Source: Cellulomonas xiejunii
GTDB lineage: Bacteria; Actinomycetota; Actinomycetes; Actinomycetales; Cellulomonadaceae
Reading direction: 5' to 3'
NCBI RefSeq assembly: GCF_024508315.1
Contig: NZ_CP101987.1
Location: 3,968,001 to 4,032,000, forward strand
Length of the DNA: 64,000 bases
A model generated the notes under the pieces. It was not told the origin of the DNA. It did no database searches and worked only from the letters and a program-made list of their open reading frames with translations. Positions 1-8,149 of this stretch are shown here, piece after piece. Position 1 is the first letter of the stretch. Each line of letters opens with the position of its first letter. Made by a program: the position numbers and the translations under genes.

Positions 1-1136
1 TGCGCAACCCCGACCTGGCACGCACCTACCGGCTGCTGGCCCGCCAGGGCGTCGACGCGCTGTACGCGGGTCCGCTCGCGCAGGAGATCATCGACACGGT
101 GCAGGCACCGCCCGTCGCGCCCGGCAGCACCCGCGTCGTGCGGCCGGGCCTGCTGGAGACGTCCGACCTCGCGGCGTACGACGTCGTGCCACGCGAGCCC
201 ACGCACGTCACGTACCGCGGGCTCGACGTCTACGGCATGGCGCCACCGTCGTCCGGCGGGTCGACGGTCGGCGAGGCGCTCAACATCCTCGAGACCGTGG
301 ACGTCGGCACCCTCGACGAGACGCAGGCGCTGCACCACTACGTCGAGGCGGCCTCGCTCGCCTTCGCGGACCGCAACCGCTGGGTCGGCGACCCCGCGTT
401 CGTCGACGTCCCGCTGGCCGAGCTGCTGTCCGACGGCTTCGCGGCCGAGCGCGCCTGCCTCATCGACCCGGCGGCGGCGCTGCCCAAGCCGGTGACGCCC
501 GGGTCCCCCGACGGGACGTACGAGCCGTGCGCCCCGGGGGACGACCCCGGCAGCGAGGCCCCCGAGGGCACCTCCACGACGCACCTGACGACAGCCGACC
601 GCTGGGGCAACGTCGTCGCCTACACCCTGACCATCGAGTCCACCGGCGGCAGCGGGATCGTCGTGCCGGGTCGCGGGTTCCTGCTCAACAACGAGCTGAC
701 GGACTTCACCTTCACCGACGAGACGCAGGACGGCGTGGAGCCGAACCTCCCCGGCCCGGGCAAGCGCCCCCGCAGCTCGATGGCGCCGACGATCGTGCTG
801 CAGGACGGCCGCCCGCTTCTGGCGCTCGGGTCACCCGGCGGCTCGACGATCATCACGACGGTGCTGCAGACGCTGGTGAACCGGATCGACCTGGGCATGC
901 CGCTCGACGAGGCCGTGGCCGCCCCCCGCGCGACGCCCCGCAACGGGCCGTCGATCCAGGCGGAGCCGGGCTTCCCACGCACCGGGCTCGAGGCGCTGGG
1001 GCACGTGTTCGCCGACACCCCGGAGATCGGCGCAGCCACCGCGATCGAGCTCCTCGACCGCGGGAAGCTGCTGTCGGTCGCCGAGCCGGAGCGCCGCGGC
1101 GGCGGCAGCGCGGGCGTGGTCCACCCCCGCCGCTGA
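1..1136 (+). CDS. ggt: Gamma-glutamyltransferase, C-terminal part (5' end outside window)
   Basis: The reading frame is open from base 3, so the gene starts before the window. The product is the C-terminal part of a gamma-glutamyltransferase, an N-terminal-nucleophile hydrolase that cleaves the gamma-glutamyl bond of glutathione and related compounds. The start of the mature small subunit is visible: the Thr-Thr-His motif at bases 576-584, where the first Thr is the expected self-cleavage site and catalytic nucleophile. The Gly-rich segment SPGGSTIITTVLQ near bases 830-870 matches the family's substrate-binding loop. The signal peptide and most of the large subunit cannot be seen. A P450 gene follows after about 40 bp on the same strand. 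Confidence 0.9.
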   Translation, partial: RNPDLARTYRLLARQGVDALYAGPLAQEIIDTVQAPPVAPGSTRVVRPGLLETSDLAAYDVVPREPTHVTYRGLDVYGMAPPSSGGSTVGEALNILETVDVGTLDETQALHHYVEAASLAFADRNRWVGDPAFVDVPLAELLSDGFAAERACLIDPAAALPKPVTPGSPDGTYEPCAPGDDPGSEAPEGTSTTHLTTADRWGNVVAYTLTIESTGGSGIVVPGRGFLLNNELTDFTFTDETQDGVEPNLPGPGKRPRSSMAPTIVLQDGRPLLALGSPGGSTIITTVLQTLVNRIDLGMPLDEAVAAPRATPRNGPSIQAEPGFPRTGLEALGHVFADTPEIGAATAIELLDRGKLLSVAEPERRGGGSAGVVHPRR

Positions 1137-1177
1137 CCCCGCCCACCCACATCCCCGCGAGAGAGCGATCCAGTGCG

Positions 1178-2545
1178 ATGACCGCGTCCACGAGCGTCGA
1201 CACCATCCCCGTCGTGCCGGGCGCGCCCGTGATCGGCAGCGTCGCCGCGCTCGCGAGCGATCCGGCTGCGTTCTTCGTGCGGTGCTACGCCGAGCACGGC
1301 CCTGTGTTCCGGGTCCGTGCCCTGCGGCGGACGCTCACGGTGCTCGCCGGGCCCGAGCTCGCGCGGTGGATGGGCTCGCGCGAAGGGCGGGACAGCCTGC
1401 GGTCCGCCGAGGTGTGGCAGGGGCTCGTCGACGAGTACGGCGCGACGCGCACCCTCACCGGTGTCGACGGCCCCGAGCACCGGAAGCTGCGCGAGGTCAT
1501 GCGCCACGGGTACTCGCGCGAGGCGCTCGACGGCCGGCTGGACGAGCTCGTCGCGATCACCGACGAGTGCCTCGACCGCGCGTGGCGGCCCGGGACGTCC
1601 GTGCCCGTCGTCGAGGCCCTCCAGTTCCTGGTGACGAGCCAGCTCGGCACGATGCTGACCGGGACCGTGCCGACCGAGTACGTGCGCGACATCCGCACCA
1701 CGATCCTCTACATCCTCAACGCGCTCGTCACGCGCCAGCGCCCCGAGATCGTGCTGCGCAGCCCCGTGTACCGACGGTCGCGGGCGCGGGTCCAGGAGCT
1801 CGGCGAGGAGATGATCCGCGCGCACCGGGCGCGCGAGCCGCGGCCCGACCACCGCCGCACGCTCGTCGACGACATCATGGACGCGCACGACGCCGATCCC
1901 GGGCTCCTCGCGGCGAACGACCTGGTGCTCGCGCTCACCGGCCCGTACGTCGCGGGGCTCGACACGGTCGCGAACACGCTCGGGTGCCTCGTGCACGCGG
2001 TCCTCGCGCACCCGGACGTGCTCGCGCGCATCCGCGCCGAGGCGGACGAGGTCTTCGCCTCCGGCCCGCTCACCGAGGCGTCGCTCGAGCGCCTCACCGC
2101 GACGAACGGCGCGGTCATGGAGACCATGCGCCTGTACCCGATCGCCGTCGCCCAGCCGCGCGTCGCCAACCGCGACTTCGAGTACGCCGGGCACCTGATC
2201 CGCGAGGGCGAGCCCGTCTACTGCGCGGTGACCGTGCCGCACTTCCTGCCCGAGCTGTTCCCCGACCCGCTGCGGTTCGACATCGACCGGTACGGGGCCG
2301 AGCGCCGCGAGCACGTGACCCCGGGGGCGTACGCGCCGTTCGGCAAGGGGCCGCACACGTGCCTCGGCAAGGGCGTCGCGGACGTGCTCATGACCCTCAC
2401 GGCGGCGCGGGTCTTCCACCGGCTCGACCTGGAGCTCCCGCCGCGCGACGCGGTGCTGCGGCGGCGTGCCGCACCCACGCCGGGGCCCGTGGCGAGCTTC
2501 CGGGTACGGGTCGTCGGCGAGCGGCGGGGGCGCACGGGGGGCTGA
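1178..2545 (+). CDS. Cytochrome P450
   Basis: This is a 455-residue cytochrome P450, a haem-thiolate monooxygenase of soluble bacterial type with no membrane anchor. Three landmarks are visible: the I-helix oxygen-binding stretch AGLDTVANT, the K-helix ExxR motif (ETMR), and the haem loop FGKGPHTCLGKG with Cys395 as the axial ligand. The frame stays open upstream, but the ATG at 1178 gives the usual length, begins after the GGT stop and starts a plausible N-terminus (MTASTSVDTIPVV). The substrate cannot be told from sequence. No ferredoxin or ferredoxin reductase lies beside it, so electrons must come from elsewhere. It may be cotranscribed with the upstream gene. Confidence 0.93.
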   Translation: MTASTSVDTIPVVPGAPVIGSVAALASDPAAFFVRCYAEHGPVFRVRALRRTLTVLAGPELARWMGSREGRDSLRSAEVWQGLVDEYGATRTLTGVDGPEHRKLREVMRHGYSREALDGRLDELVAITDECLDRAWRPGTSVPVVEALQFLVTSQLGTMLTGTVPTEYVRDIRTTILYILNALVTRQRPEIVLRSPVYRRSRARVQELGEEMIRAHRAREPRPDHRRTLVDDIMDAHDADPGLLAANDLVLALTGPYVAGLDTVANTLGCLVHAVLAHPDVLARIRAEADEVFASGPLTEASLERLTATNGAVMETMRLYPIAVAQPRVANRDFEYAGHLIREGEPVYCAVTVPHFLPELFPDPLRFDIDRYGAERREHVTPGAYAPFGKGPHTCLGKGVADVLMTLTAARVFHRLDLELPPRDAVLRRRAAPTPGPVASFRVRVVGERRGRTGG

Positions 2546-2635
2546 GGCCAGGCTAGGTCGCAGTACCGCGAAAGGTCCGACCCACGAGCAGCACCTCGCC
2601 GCCGGGGTCGGCGGCGTTCGTCGTCGTGACTCGCA

Positions 2636-3214
2636 TCAGACGTCCCCTCGCTGGTGGTCGCCGCCCGAGACCGGTGCGCGGACGTGCTCCGCGAGCCGCT
2701 GCCGACCGACGCGCAGCGCCTCGTCGGCGAGCTCGGTCAGCCCTCCGGCCGGCCGTTCGATCCCCAGGGCGTCGACGAGCGGCTCGACCGCCAGCCGCAG
2801 CTCGATCCTGCTGGCGGCGACCTCGACATCCCGCACGAGGTGGGCCAGCAGGTCGTCGGCACCACCCGCCCGGTACATCGCGGCGGCTACCGTCGCGGCC
2901 GTGAGGCGCACGTCCCGGAGGTCGTCCGGCCCCGCCAGGGCCGTCCGGACCCTGTCGGCGACCAGGTCGAACCGGCGCCACTGAAGGCCCAGAGCGTGCA
3001 GCACCCAGGACGCGACGTCCGGGTGCTCGGGATGGTCGAGGAACCGCAGGAGCAGCTCCTCGGCGTGCGGCGGGCGCGCGCGGGCGACGACACCGAGGAG
3101 CGAGAGCAGGTACGGCCCACGAGCCCCGGCGTCGATCTCGGTCACCACGGAGGCCAGCTCGGACCGCGAGAGCGTGCGCTCCTCGGCGGCACGCTTCAGC
3201 CGGTCGACGTCCAT
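2636..3214 (-). CDS. HEAT-like alpha-helical protein, possible immunity protein
   Basis: A 192-residue protein with no recognised name. It is almost entirely predicted helix, with Leu/Ala-rich helical pairs (for example SWVLHALGLQWRRFD) that resemble degenerate HEAT-type repeats. It has no signal peptide or membrane segment. The ATG at 3214 was chosen because the frame upstream of it reads as low-complexity Arg/Ser/Pro sequence. It is the first of a run of minus-strand genes up to 6398 that look like immunity proteins of polymorphic-toxin systems, and HEAT-like proteins are common among such orphans. The function is inferred from context only. Confidence 0.6.
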   Translation of the reverse strand: MDVDRLKRAAEERTLSRSELASVVTEIDAGARGPYLLSLLGVVARARPPHAEELLLRFLDHPEHPDVASWVLHALGLQWRRFDLVADRVRTALAGPDDLRDVRLTAATVAAAMYRAGGADDLLAHLVRDVEVAASRIELRLAVEPLVDALGIERPAGGLTELADEALRVGRQRLAEHVRAPVSGGDHQRGDV

Positions 3215-3305
3215 CACCAGGCCACCGTAGGGCTCCGTGCCCTCGCCAATCAGGGGGAGACCGGAATCGCGTGCCCGTGACGGTGTCGAGCGGGGCGCGC
3301 TTGGC

Positions 3306-3494
3306 TCACCCCGGGCGTCTGCGCGACTCCGCCCACTCGGCGTCGTTCCACAGCACGGGCGTGGCACCGACGTCCTGGAAGCCGATCTGCGGGTCGTCGC
3401 TCTGCACGAGACACATGAACCGCCCACCGACGAGGGCCGCCCAGCCGGAACGCGACGTCTGACGGAGCTCGTCGCCCTGTTCGAAGGTGCTCAC
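3306..3494 (-). CDS. Small hypothetical protein or gene remnant
   Basis: A short reading frame of about 62 codons from a GTG at 3494. Its C-terminal part (GWAALVGGRFMCLVQSDDPQ) looks like real protein and loosely recalls the ending of DUF1963/YwqG-type proteins, where a ligand-facing SDD stretch precedes a tryptophan-containing tail. The frame runs on upstream to 3698, but that part is Arg/Ser/Pro-rich and unconvincing. It may be the 3' remnant of a larger immunity-type gene. The rest of 3215-3685 holds no other convincing gene on either strand. Confidence 0.3.
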   Translation of the reverse strand: MSTFEQGDELRQTSRSGWAALVGGRFMCLVQSDDPQIGFQDVGATPVLWNDAEWAESRRRPG

Positions 3495-3685
3495 GGCCGT
3501 GATCCGGAGCGCCCTGAACGAGGTGCTCGACGGCCCGGACGCCGTCGAGGACTGGGAGTTCCAGACATGCCCGGGGGTCGCGCGCGGAGGCTCTCCGGAC
3601 GCTGCAGCGGCTCGGCGCTCGAGGATTCGCCTAGCGTGCGGCCCGTGGGTCCTCAAGCCGGACGTGTGCTCGCCCGCCGGGCCGC

Positions 3686-3922
3686 TCACTCGTACCACCG
3701 CGCACCTCGCAGCGCCTCGGCGACGAGCTGCCAGGGGTCCTGCGGCACAGGGCGTCCCGTGTTCGCGTACGCGTTCTCGATCGACCCGAGGAGCGCCGCG
3801 AACGCCTCCAGGTACCGGTCCAGGTCCGGGTTCTCCCAGCCCTCGGCGGCGGGCAGCTCGCGCATCAGCTCGTCGAGCGCGCTCAGGACGAGGTCACGGC
3901 CGGTCAGCACACCATCAGGCAT
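3686..3922 (-). CDS. DUF7660-like small protein
   Basis: A 78-residue soluble protein. The pattern WENPDLDRYLEAFAALL, then an Asn-Ala-Tyr segment, then PWQLVAEALRGARWYE at the C-terminus, matches the small DUF7660-type family as I remember it. The ATG at 3922 is the first that gives a compact domain. It lies about 50 bp downstream of the DUF1851-like gene on the same strand, so the two are probably cotranscribed. DUF7660-type proteins often accompany toxin and immunity genes, and an immunity role is inferred, not shown. Confidence 0.65.
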   Translation of the reverse strand: MPDGVLTGRDLVLSALDELMRELPAAEGWENPDLDRYLEAFAALLGSIENAYANTGRPVPQDPWQLVAEALRGARWYE

Positions 3923-3972
3923 GTCGCGCCACCCCCGTGTCCCCGCGGTACGACGCCCGCACATGACGTCCG

Positions 3973-4614
3973 TCAGTCGATCGAGACACCGCTGATCCCC
4001 GTCCCGGGCCGCAGCGTCCGCGACGCCTCGACCAGCTGGGCGGTGACCTCCCAGTACACCGACAGGTCCGTGACCTCGAGGTTCGTCGTGGCGAAGTCGC
4101 CGCCGAGGAACGAGGGCACGACGAACCCGACGCACTCGTCCGGGCCAGGCAGCGCACCTCCCCCGGCGACCCAGGCGTCGTAGACCTCCTGCTCCAGGTA
4201 CAGGTCCGGCTCGTCGACGAGGCCTTCGTCAAGGAACGAGGTCAGCGAGTGGTCGACCTGGAAGCTGCGCGCCTGGTTGACCTCGAGGAGCGTGATCTGC
4301 GGATCGCCGTCGACCGTGCGCGACACGTCGATCGCGTAGATCCGCCCCATCCAGTCCCGACCGAACGGGATCGCGCGCCCGACGTCGCCCGGGAACGCCC
4401 GTACCAGCACACCGGTCGCCTCCGTCCACGTCCGCTCGCTCAGCAGCCGGAAGCGCCCACCACCACGCGAGCCGGACCCGACGGCCTCGGCCGCCTCGCC
4501 GTACCCGCGCACGGCCACGAGCTCGGGTCGGCGCGACACCGGCTCGGTCACCCCGGCGTCGTCGCGGGGGAAGGCAGCGAGGAAGCGGTCCAGCACGACG
4601 GTGACCTCCATCAT
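3973..4614 (-). CDS. DUF1851 (Tdi1-like) immunity-type protein
   Basis: A 213-residue protein. Its C-terminal two thirds fit the DUF1851 domain found in T6SS immunity protein Tdi1 and GAD-like proteins: a central FGRDWMGRIYAID, then a stretch ending in CVGFVVPSFLGG, then VTDLSVYWEV. Known members neutralise NAD-targeting or other polymorphic toxins, but most actinobacterial copies are orphans. Two ATG codons lie together at 4612-4614 and 4609-4611, and the upstream one is used here. No toxin gene lies nearby. It heads a likely two-gene unit with the DUF7660-like gene. Confidence 0.75.
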   Translation of the reverse strand: MMEVTVVLDRFLAAFPRDDAGVTEPVSRRPELVAVRGYGEAAEAVGSGSRGGGRFRLLSERTWTEATGVLVRAFPGDVGRAIPFGRDWMGRIYAIDVSRTVDGDPQITLLEVNQARSFQVDHSLTSFLDEGLVDEPDLYLEQEVYDAWVAGGGALPGPDECVGFVVPSFLGGDFATTNLEVTDLSVYWEVTAQLVEASRTLRPGTGISGVSID

Positions 4615-4874
4615 CCGGGGGGCACAGCATGTCGTGGACCGATCCTGCGCGTCGATACCCGCGCCCTCACCGTCCGGCGTCCTCCACCTCGCGGGCACAA
4701 CAGCTCCCGGCCAGCGCTGCGGCTGCGGACTGGTCATCCACCGTCGACGACGCAACCGCGACCGCCCGCATCCCATGACAGCTCGTCGTCCGGCCACAGC
4801 CAGACATGCTCCGCCGAGTGGGATCGCCGAGGAAGCATCGATGACGAGAGCGGGAACCTCCCACTCACTGCGTG
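4615..4874. other. Intergenic stretch with lowered GC towards its right end
   Basis: No convincing gene on either strand. Base composition drops visibly from about 4800 onward, and the drop continues into the neighbouring 115-residue gene. It probably holds the promoter of the DUF1851-like gene, but no clear -35/-10 pair was identified. Confidence 0.4.
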
Positions 4875-5222
4875 CTATTCACCGACAAGCCAGAGGTACT
4901 GGAAGCGATGCACGCTGGCGCACGCTTCGATCAGCGTCTCGAGCGCGCTCCGCGTCGCCTCATCCCGCTCCTCAACCAGCCACATGACCAGCTCGGCGGA
5001 AACTCGTTCGACCTGTGTCTGATTGAAGACGGTATCCCCATAGGGGTTGATGCCAGAGGTCAAAGGGAACCGTTCAGGGTCCAAGGACGCGATCGGCAGT
5101 GAGATGCGCTCTGGCCAAGTCCGAATCATGGCTCGACTCTCATTGCGAATCTGGATCGACATTCCCACAGCAAGCCTTCCTTCAAGCTCCCGGAAAAAGC
5201 GTGTGGAGACGGAGCACGTCAT
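4875..5222 (-). CDS. Hypothetical protein, immunity-like
   Basis: A 115-residue soluble protein of unknown function. The core IDPYGDTVFN-type motif appears here as INPYGDTVFNQTQ, followed by a helix of acidic and Ala/Leu residues and a C-terminal YLWLVGE. I recall this layout from small conserved bacterial proteins next to polymorphic-toxin loci, but cannot name the family. The ATG at 5222 overlaps the stop of the upstream gene (5219-5221), suggesting translational coupling. Codon choice uses more A and T at third positions than its neighbours, a sign of recent transfer. Confidence 0.6.
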   Translation of the reverse strand: MTCSVSTRFFRELEGRLAVGMSIQIRNESRAMIRTWPERISLPIASLDPERFPLTSGINPYGDTVFNQTQVERVSAELVMWLVEERDEATRSALETLIEACASVHRFQYLWLVGE

Positions 5223-6244
5223 CGCCGGGCGTCGAGCCTGAACCACAGGTGGCCGGACCGGTCGTCCGTCACGAGATGGCGCTGAGCCCGCAGGTCCGCC
5301 TCCAGCGCGGCTTCGTCCTGCGGCGCGTACCCCCGGCTCTCGAGGTAGCTCTGCGACCGCCACAGGTCGAGGGAAGGTCGTCCCGCCGCGTCCCAGTCGA
5401 AGTCGACCTCCCGCCCGTCGCGCATGGTCACGCGGCACCCGTAGCCGTGCAGACGGTAGAACCCCACGCTCGGCAGCACGCCACTGCGCGGGAGCGTCGC
5501 CCGCTCGGCCGCCTCCCCTCCCGGGCGCAGCTCCTGCACCAGGTCGTCCATCGCGTCGGCGCACTGCCGCAGGTCGGCCACGAGCTCGTCGACGAGCCCG
5601 TCCCCCGCCTCCTCGGACGGGACGCGCGCCGGCGCCGGTGTCGGCTCGTCCCCGAGGTGCGGGAGGGCCAGCGCCGCCAGGCGTTCGCCGTCGTGCTCGC
5701 ACGTGTCCCGCAGCGTCGCCACCCCGTCGCCCGCACCCGTCTCGCACGCGGCCGCCGCCGCGAGGTACGCGTCGACGAGCTCGCAGATCAGGGCGAGCGC
5801 CGACGGGCCGTCGTCCTCGGCCAGGCCGTCGACGTGGTCCGCGACGTCCTGGAGCTGCCGTGCCGCGAAGACCGCGCGCTTCGGGTCGTCGGTGTCCGCG
5901 CCGTGCAGGGCGTTGAGGATCGCGATGCCCACCGACTGCAGGAAGGCCGACGACGCGGACCAGTCGTCGCTGTCGTCGCGCGGGGTCACCTCGTCGACCA
6001 CCGGGTCCAGGTCGACCAGCCCGTCGGGTCCCCGTTCTCCCGCGGCGTACGCCCAGAGCTCGTCGAGGACGTGCTCGTGGACCAGCGCCGACGCCTCCAG
6101 GCGTGCGGGTGCGACCGCGTCGTAGGTCGACCACAGCGTCTGGCAGCACGCCGCGGACAGCACCGCGCGTCCCTGGCGTCCGAGCCGGAGCACGCCGACC
6201 GTCACCGCCCGCTCGTCGTACGAGCGCTCACCCGACCGGGTCAC
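5219..6244 (-). CDS. DUF416-like/DUF6896-like two-domain protein
   Basis: About 341 residues from a GTG at 6244; starts at 6268 (ATG) and 6205 (GTG) are also possible. Residues 15-130 look like a DUF416-type helical domain with repeated Ala/Leu helices. Residues 140-240 are acidic and Ala-rich. The C-terminal 80 residues (YRLHGYGCRV, then VDFDWDAAGRPS) resemble DUF6896. Both families are associated with toxin-immunity neighbourhoods, so a bivalent immunity protein is possible. It overlaps the genes on both sides by a few bases, indicating one transcript. Confidence 0.6.
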   Translation of the reverse strand: MTRSGERSYDERAVTVGVLRLGRQGRAVLSAACCQTLWSTYDAVAPARLEASALVHEHVLDELWAYAAGERGPDGLVDLDPVVDEVTPRDDSDDWSASSAFLQSVGIAILNALHGADTDDPKRAVFAARQLQDVADHVDGLAEDDGPSALALICELVDAYLAAAAACETGAGDGVATLRDTCEHDGERLAALALPHLGDEPTPAPARVPSEEAGDGLVDELVADLRQCADAMDDLVQELRPGGEAAERATLPRSGVLPSVGFYRLHGYGCRVTMRDGREVDFDWDAAGRPSLDLWRSQSYLESRGYAPQDEAALEADLRAQRHLVTDDRSGHLWFRLDARR

Positions 6245-6398
6245 GGCCGACCTCCCGCCCCCACGCATGGTCGGCGCGCATGTGCACGGCGAGGAGTCGA
6301 TCGAGCACGGCGGCGACCTCCGGGTCTCGGGGAGCGCACAGCATCCCGCACGTGTGCGCGCGCGTCACGCCGGACACGAACCGCTTCACCCGGTGCAT
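6228..6398 (-). CDS. Small hypothetical protein
   Basis: A 56-residue frame from an ATG at 6398 that overlaps the start of the DUF416-like gene. It has a basic N-terminus (MHRVKRFVSG) and an acidic helix PEVAAVLDRLLAVHM. Plausible composition and tight overlap with the downstream gene support it, but no family is recognised. It could instead be a fortuitous frame in the intergenic region. Confidence 0.35.
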   Translation of the reverse strand: MHRVKRFVSGVTRAHTCGMLCAPRDPEVAAVLDRLLAVHMRADHAWGREVGRDPVG

Positions 6399-6471
6399 CG
6401 CACGACGCGCACGGGTACGAAGGGACGTGCCGTCGCCACCCGGCCGGCCGCCCCCGTCGAAGGAACACCGC

Positions 6472-7995
6472 GTGCGAGCCCTGCGTGCCACCGTCACCCT
6501 CACCGCGCTCGCGACGTGCGTCGCGCTGCTGCCCGCCGCCGGGGCGTCCGCGGCCGGGCTGGAGGAGACCACCCACACCGCCGGCCGCGTGGTCGAGTCC
6601 GGGACCACCTGGCAGCACGCCTGGCCCGGCGTGTACTTCGAGGGGCGCTTCCGGGGCACGGCCGTCGGGATCGTCCTGGACGACGCGACGAACGACTACG
6701 ACGTGGCGATCGACGGCCGCACCGTCGAGACGCTGGTGGCCCCCGGCCGCGTGACGCACGTCGTCGACGGGCTGAGCGCCCGCGAGCACACGGTGCGGGT
6801 GGTCAAGCGGTCGGAGGCGCCGTGGGCCGTCGGCACGTTCGGCGGGTTCGTCAGCGCCGGTGGCAGCACGATCCTGTCGGCGCCCGCACCCCGTGACCTG
6901 CAGCTCGAGCTCATCGGCGACTCCTACACGGTCGGGTACGGCAACACGTCGACCTCCCGGGAGTGCACGTCCACGCAGCTGACCCGCACCACCAACACGG
7001 ACCTGAGCTTCGGTGCGCTGACCGCCCGCGCCCTGGGCGCCGACTACCAGGTCAACGCGTTCTCCGGCCGCGGCATGGTGCGCAACTACGGCGGCAGCGA
7101 CGCGGGCACGAGCTTCCGGACGCACTACGACCGCACCCTGCCCATGAACCCGGCGACCGCCGGCGACCCGGCGCCCGGGTGGGACCCCGACGCCGTCGTC
7201 ATCGGCCTGGGCATCAACGACTTCTCGACGGCCGTGGGCAGCGGTGAGCCGTGGACGACGGCGTCGCTGCGCGAGGCGTGGGTCGAGGCGTACCACGGGT
7301 TCCTCGACACGCTCCGCGAGCGCTACGGCGACGACGCGTACCTCGTGGTCACGGGCACGTACGTGCACACGGGCACCGACCTGCCGGACCTCGCGCAGCG
7401 CGTCGTCGCGGAGCGCAACGCCGCCGGCGACGACCGGGTCCGCTACTGGTACTACGGCAACGAGGGCCTGGACTACGGCGGCTGCGACTGGCACCCGTCG
7501 GCCGCGGACCACCGCGTCATCGCCGAGCAGCTGACGGCCTACCTGGAGGACCTCGACCTGGGCGGCGACCCGGAGCCCACGCGGACGCCGACGCCGACAC
7601 CCACGCCCACCCTGTCACCGACCCCGTCGGTCAGCCCGACGTCCACGTCGTCCCCCACACCGACGGTCAGCCCCACCCCCACGCTCCCGCCCGTAGCCGC
7701 GTGCCGCGCGACGCTCACCGTGGTCAGCTCGTGGCCGGGTGGCTACCAGGCGAACGTCGCGGTCACGGCGGGCACCTCGCCGATCTCCGGGTGGCGGACG
7801 TCGTTCACCCTCCCCGAGGGCGGGGCGCTGACGCAGTCGTGGTCGTCCGTCGCGACGACGTCGGGCTCGACCGTCACGGTGGGCAACGCGTCGTGGAACG
7901 GGTCCCTACCGGCCGGCGCCACGACCACCTACGGCTTCCTCGGGACCGGCACCCCGCCCCCCGCGGGCACCACCATCGCCTGCTCGGCCGGATGA
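6472..7995 (+). CDS. CE2-type acetyl esterase with C-terminal CBM2
   Basis: A 507-residue secreted esterase that would remove acetyl groups from xylan or other plant polysaccharides. The order is: Sec signal peptide (about 1-28, ending ASA), a beta-sandwich typical of the CE2 N-terminal domain (30-140), an SGNH hydrolase domain (about 143-365), a Pro/Thr linker, and a family-2 carbohydrate-binding module with WPGGYQANV near its start. Catalytic features are Ser151 in GDSYTVGYG, the LGIND block, and Asp339/His341 in DWHPS. The GTG at 6472 is preceded by AAGGAA at good spacing; there is no ATG in place. It is probably a single-gene transcript ended by the hairpin at 8014. Confidence 0.9.
   Translation: MRALRATVTLTALATCVALLPAAGASAAGLEETTHTAGRVVESGTTWQHAWPGVYFEGRFRGTAVGIVLDDATNDYDVAIDGRTVETLVAPGRVTHVVDGLSAREHTVRVVKRSEAPWAVGTFGGFVSAGGSTILSAPAPRDLQLELIGDSYTVGYGNTSTSRECTSTQLTRTTNTDLSFGALTARALGADYQVNAFSGRGMVRNYGGSDAGTSFRTHYDRTLPMNPATAGDPAPGWDPDAVVIGLGINDFSTAVGSGEPWTTASLREAWVEAYHGFLDTLRERYGDDAYLVVTGTYVHTGTDLPDLAQRVVAERNAAGDDRVRYWYYGNEGLDYGGCDWHPSAADHRVIAEQLTAYLEDLDLGGDPEPTRTPTPTPTPTLSPTPSVSPTSTSSPTPTVSPTPTLPPVAACRATLTVVSSWPGGYQANVAVTAGTSPISGWRTSFTLPEGGALTQSWSSVATTSGSTVTVGNASWNGSLPAGATTTYGFLGTGTPPPAGTTIACSAG
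7573..7692 (+). repeat. Pro/Thr/Ser linker repeats of the CE2 esterase
   Basis: Simple repeats of ACGCCGACA-like triplet pairs encoding alternating Pro-Thr and Pro-Ser. They form the flexible, probably glycosylated linker between the SGNH domain and the CBM2. Similar linkers occur in the GH9, GH5 and lipoprotein GH10 genes of this window. Confidence 0.85.
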
Positions 7996-8013
7996 CGGGG
8001 TCCCCGGCGAGGA

Positions 8014-8056
8014 GTGTGAAGCGTTGTTGCCGCTCAGCGGCAGCAACGCTTCACAC
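8014..8056. terminator. Long hairpin downstream of the CE2 esterase
   Basis: A near-perfect inverted repeat: the left arm begins GTGTGAAGCGTTG and the right arm ends CAACGCTTCACAC, giving about 21 pairs with one mismatch and almost no loop. It lies 18 bp after the esterase stop and lacks a clear U tract, as is common for actinobacterial terminators. Confidence 0.7.
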
Positions 8057-8149
8057 TTCCACCGTCCCGCATCGCGGCTCACACGATCCGGCCCGGCGGT
8101 GGGACCTCGTGACCACTGACGAGGTCGTCGGACGGTCCAGGGTGGAGGG

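Noticed and set aside
527..1177. Upstream extension of the P450 frame as a longer protein
   Set aside because: That part overlaps the gamma-glutamyltransferase gene in another frame and is an Arg/Pro-rich artefact. The ATG at 1178 gives the normal P450 length.
620..2419. Long antisense frame over the GGT and P450 genes
   Set aside because: It is a typical GC-rich shadow frame: Arg/Gly/Pro/Val-biased with no motif. The plus-strand genes have strong family motifs.
3487..3966. Plus-strand frame whose start (SALNEVLDGPDAVEDWEFQ) resembles part of the DUF7660-like protein on the other strand
   Set aside because: The match is a few residues, the rest of the frame is Arg/Ser/Pro-rich and it runs over the DUF7660-like gene. 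Treated as chance, though an inverted duplication was considered.
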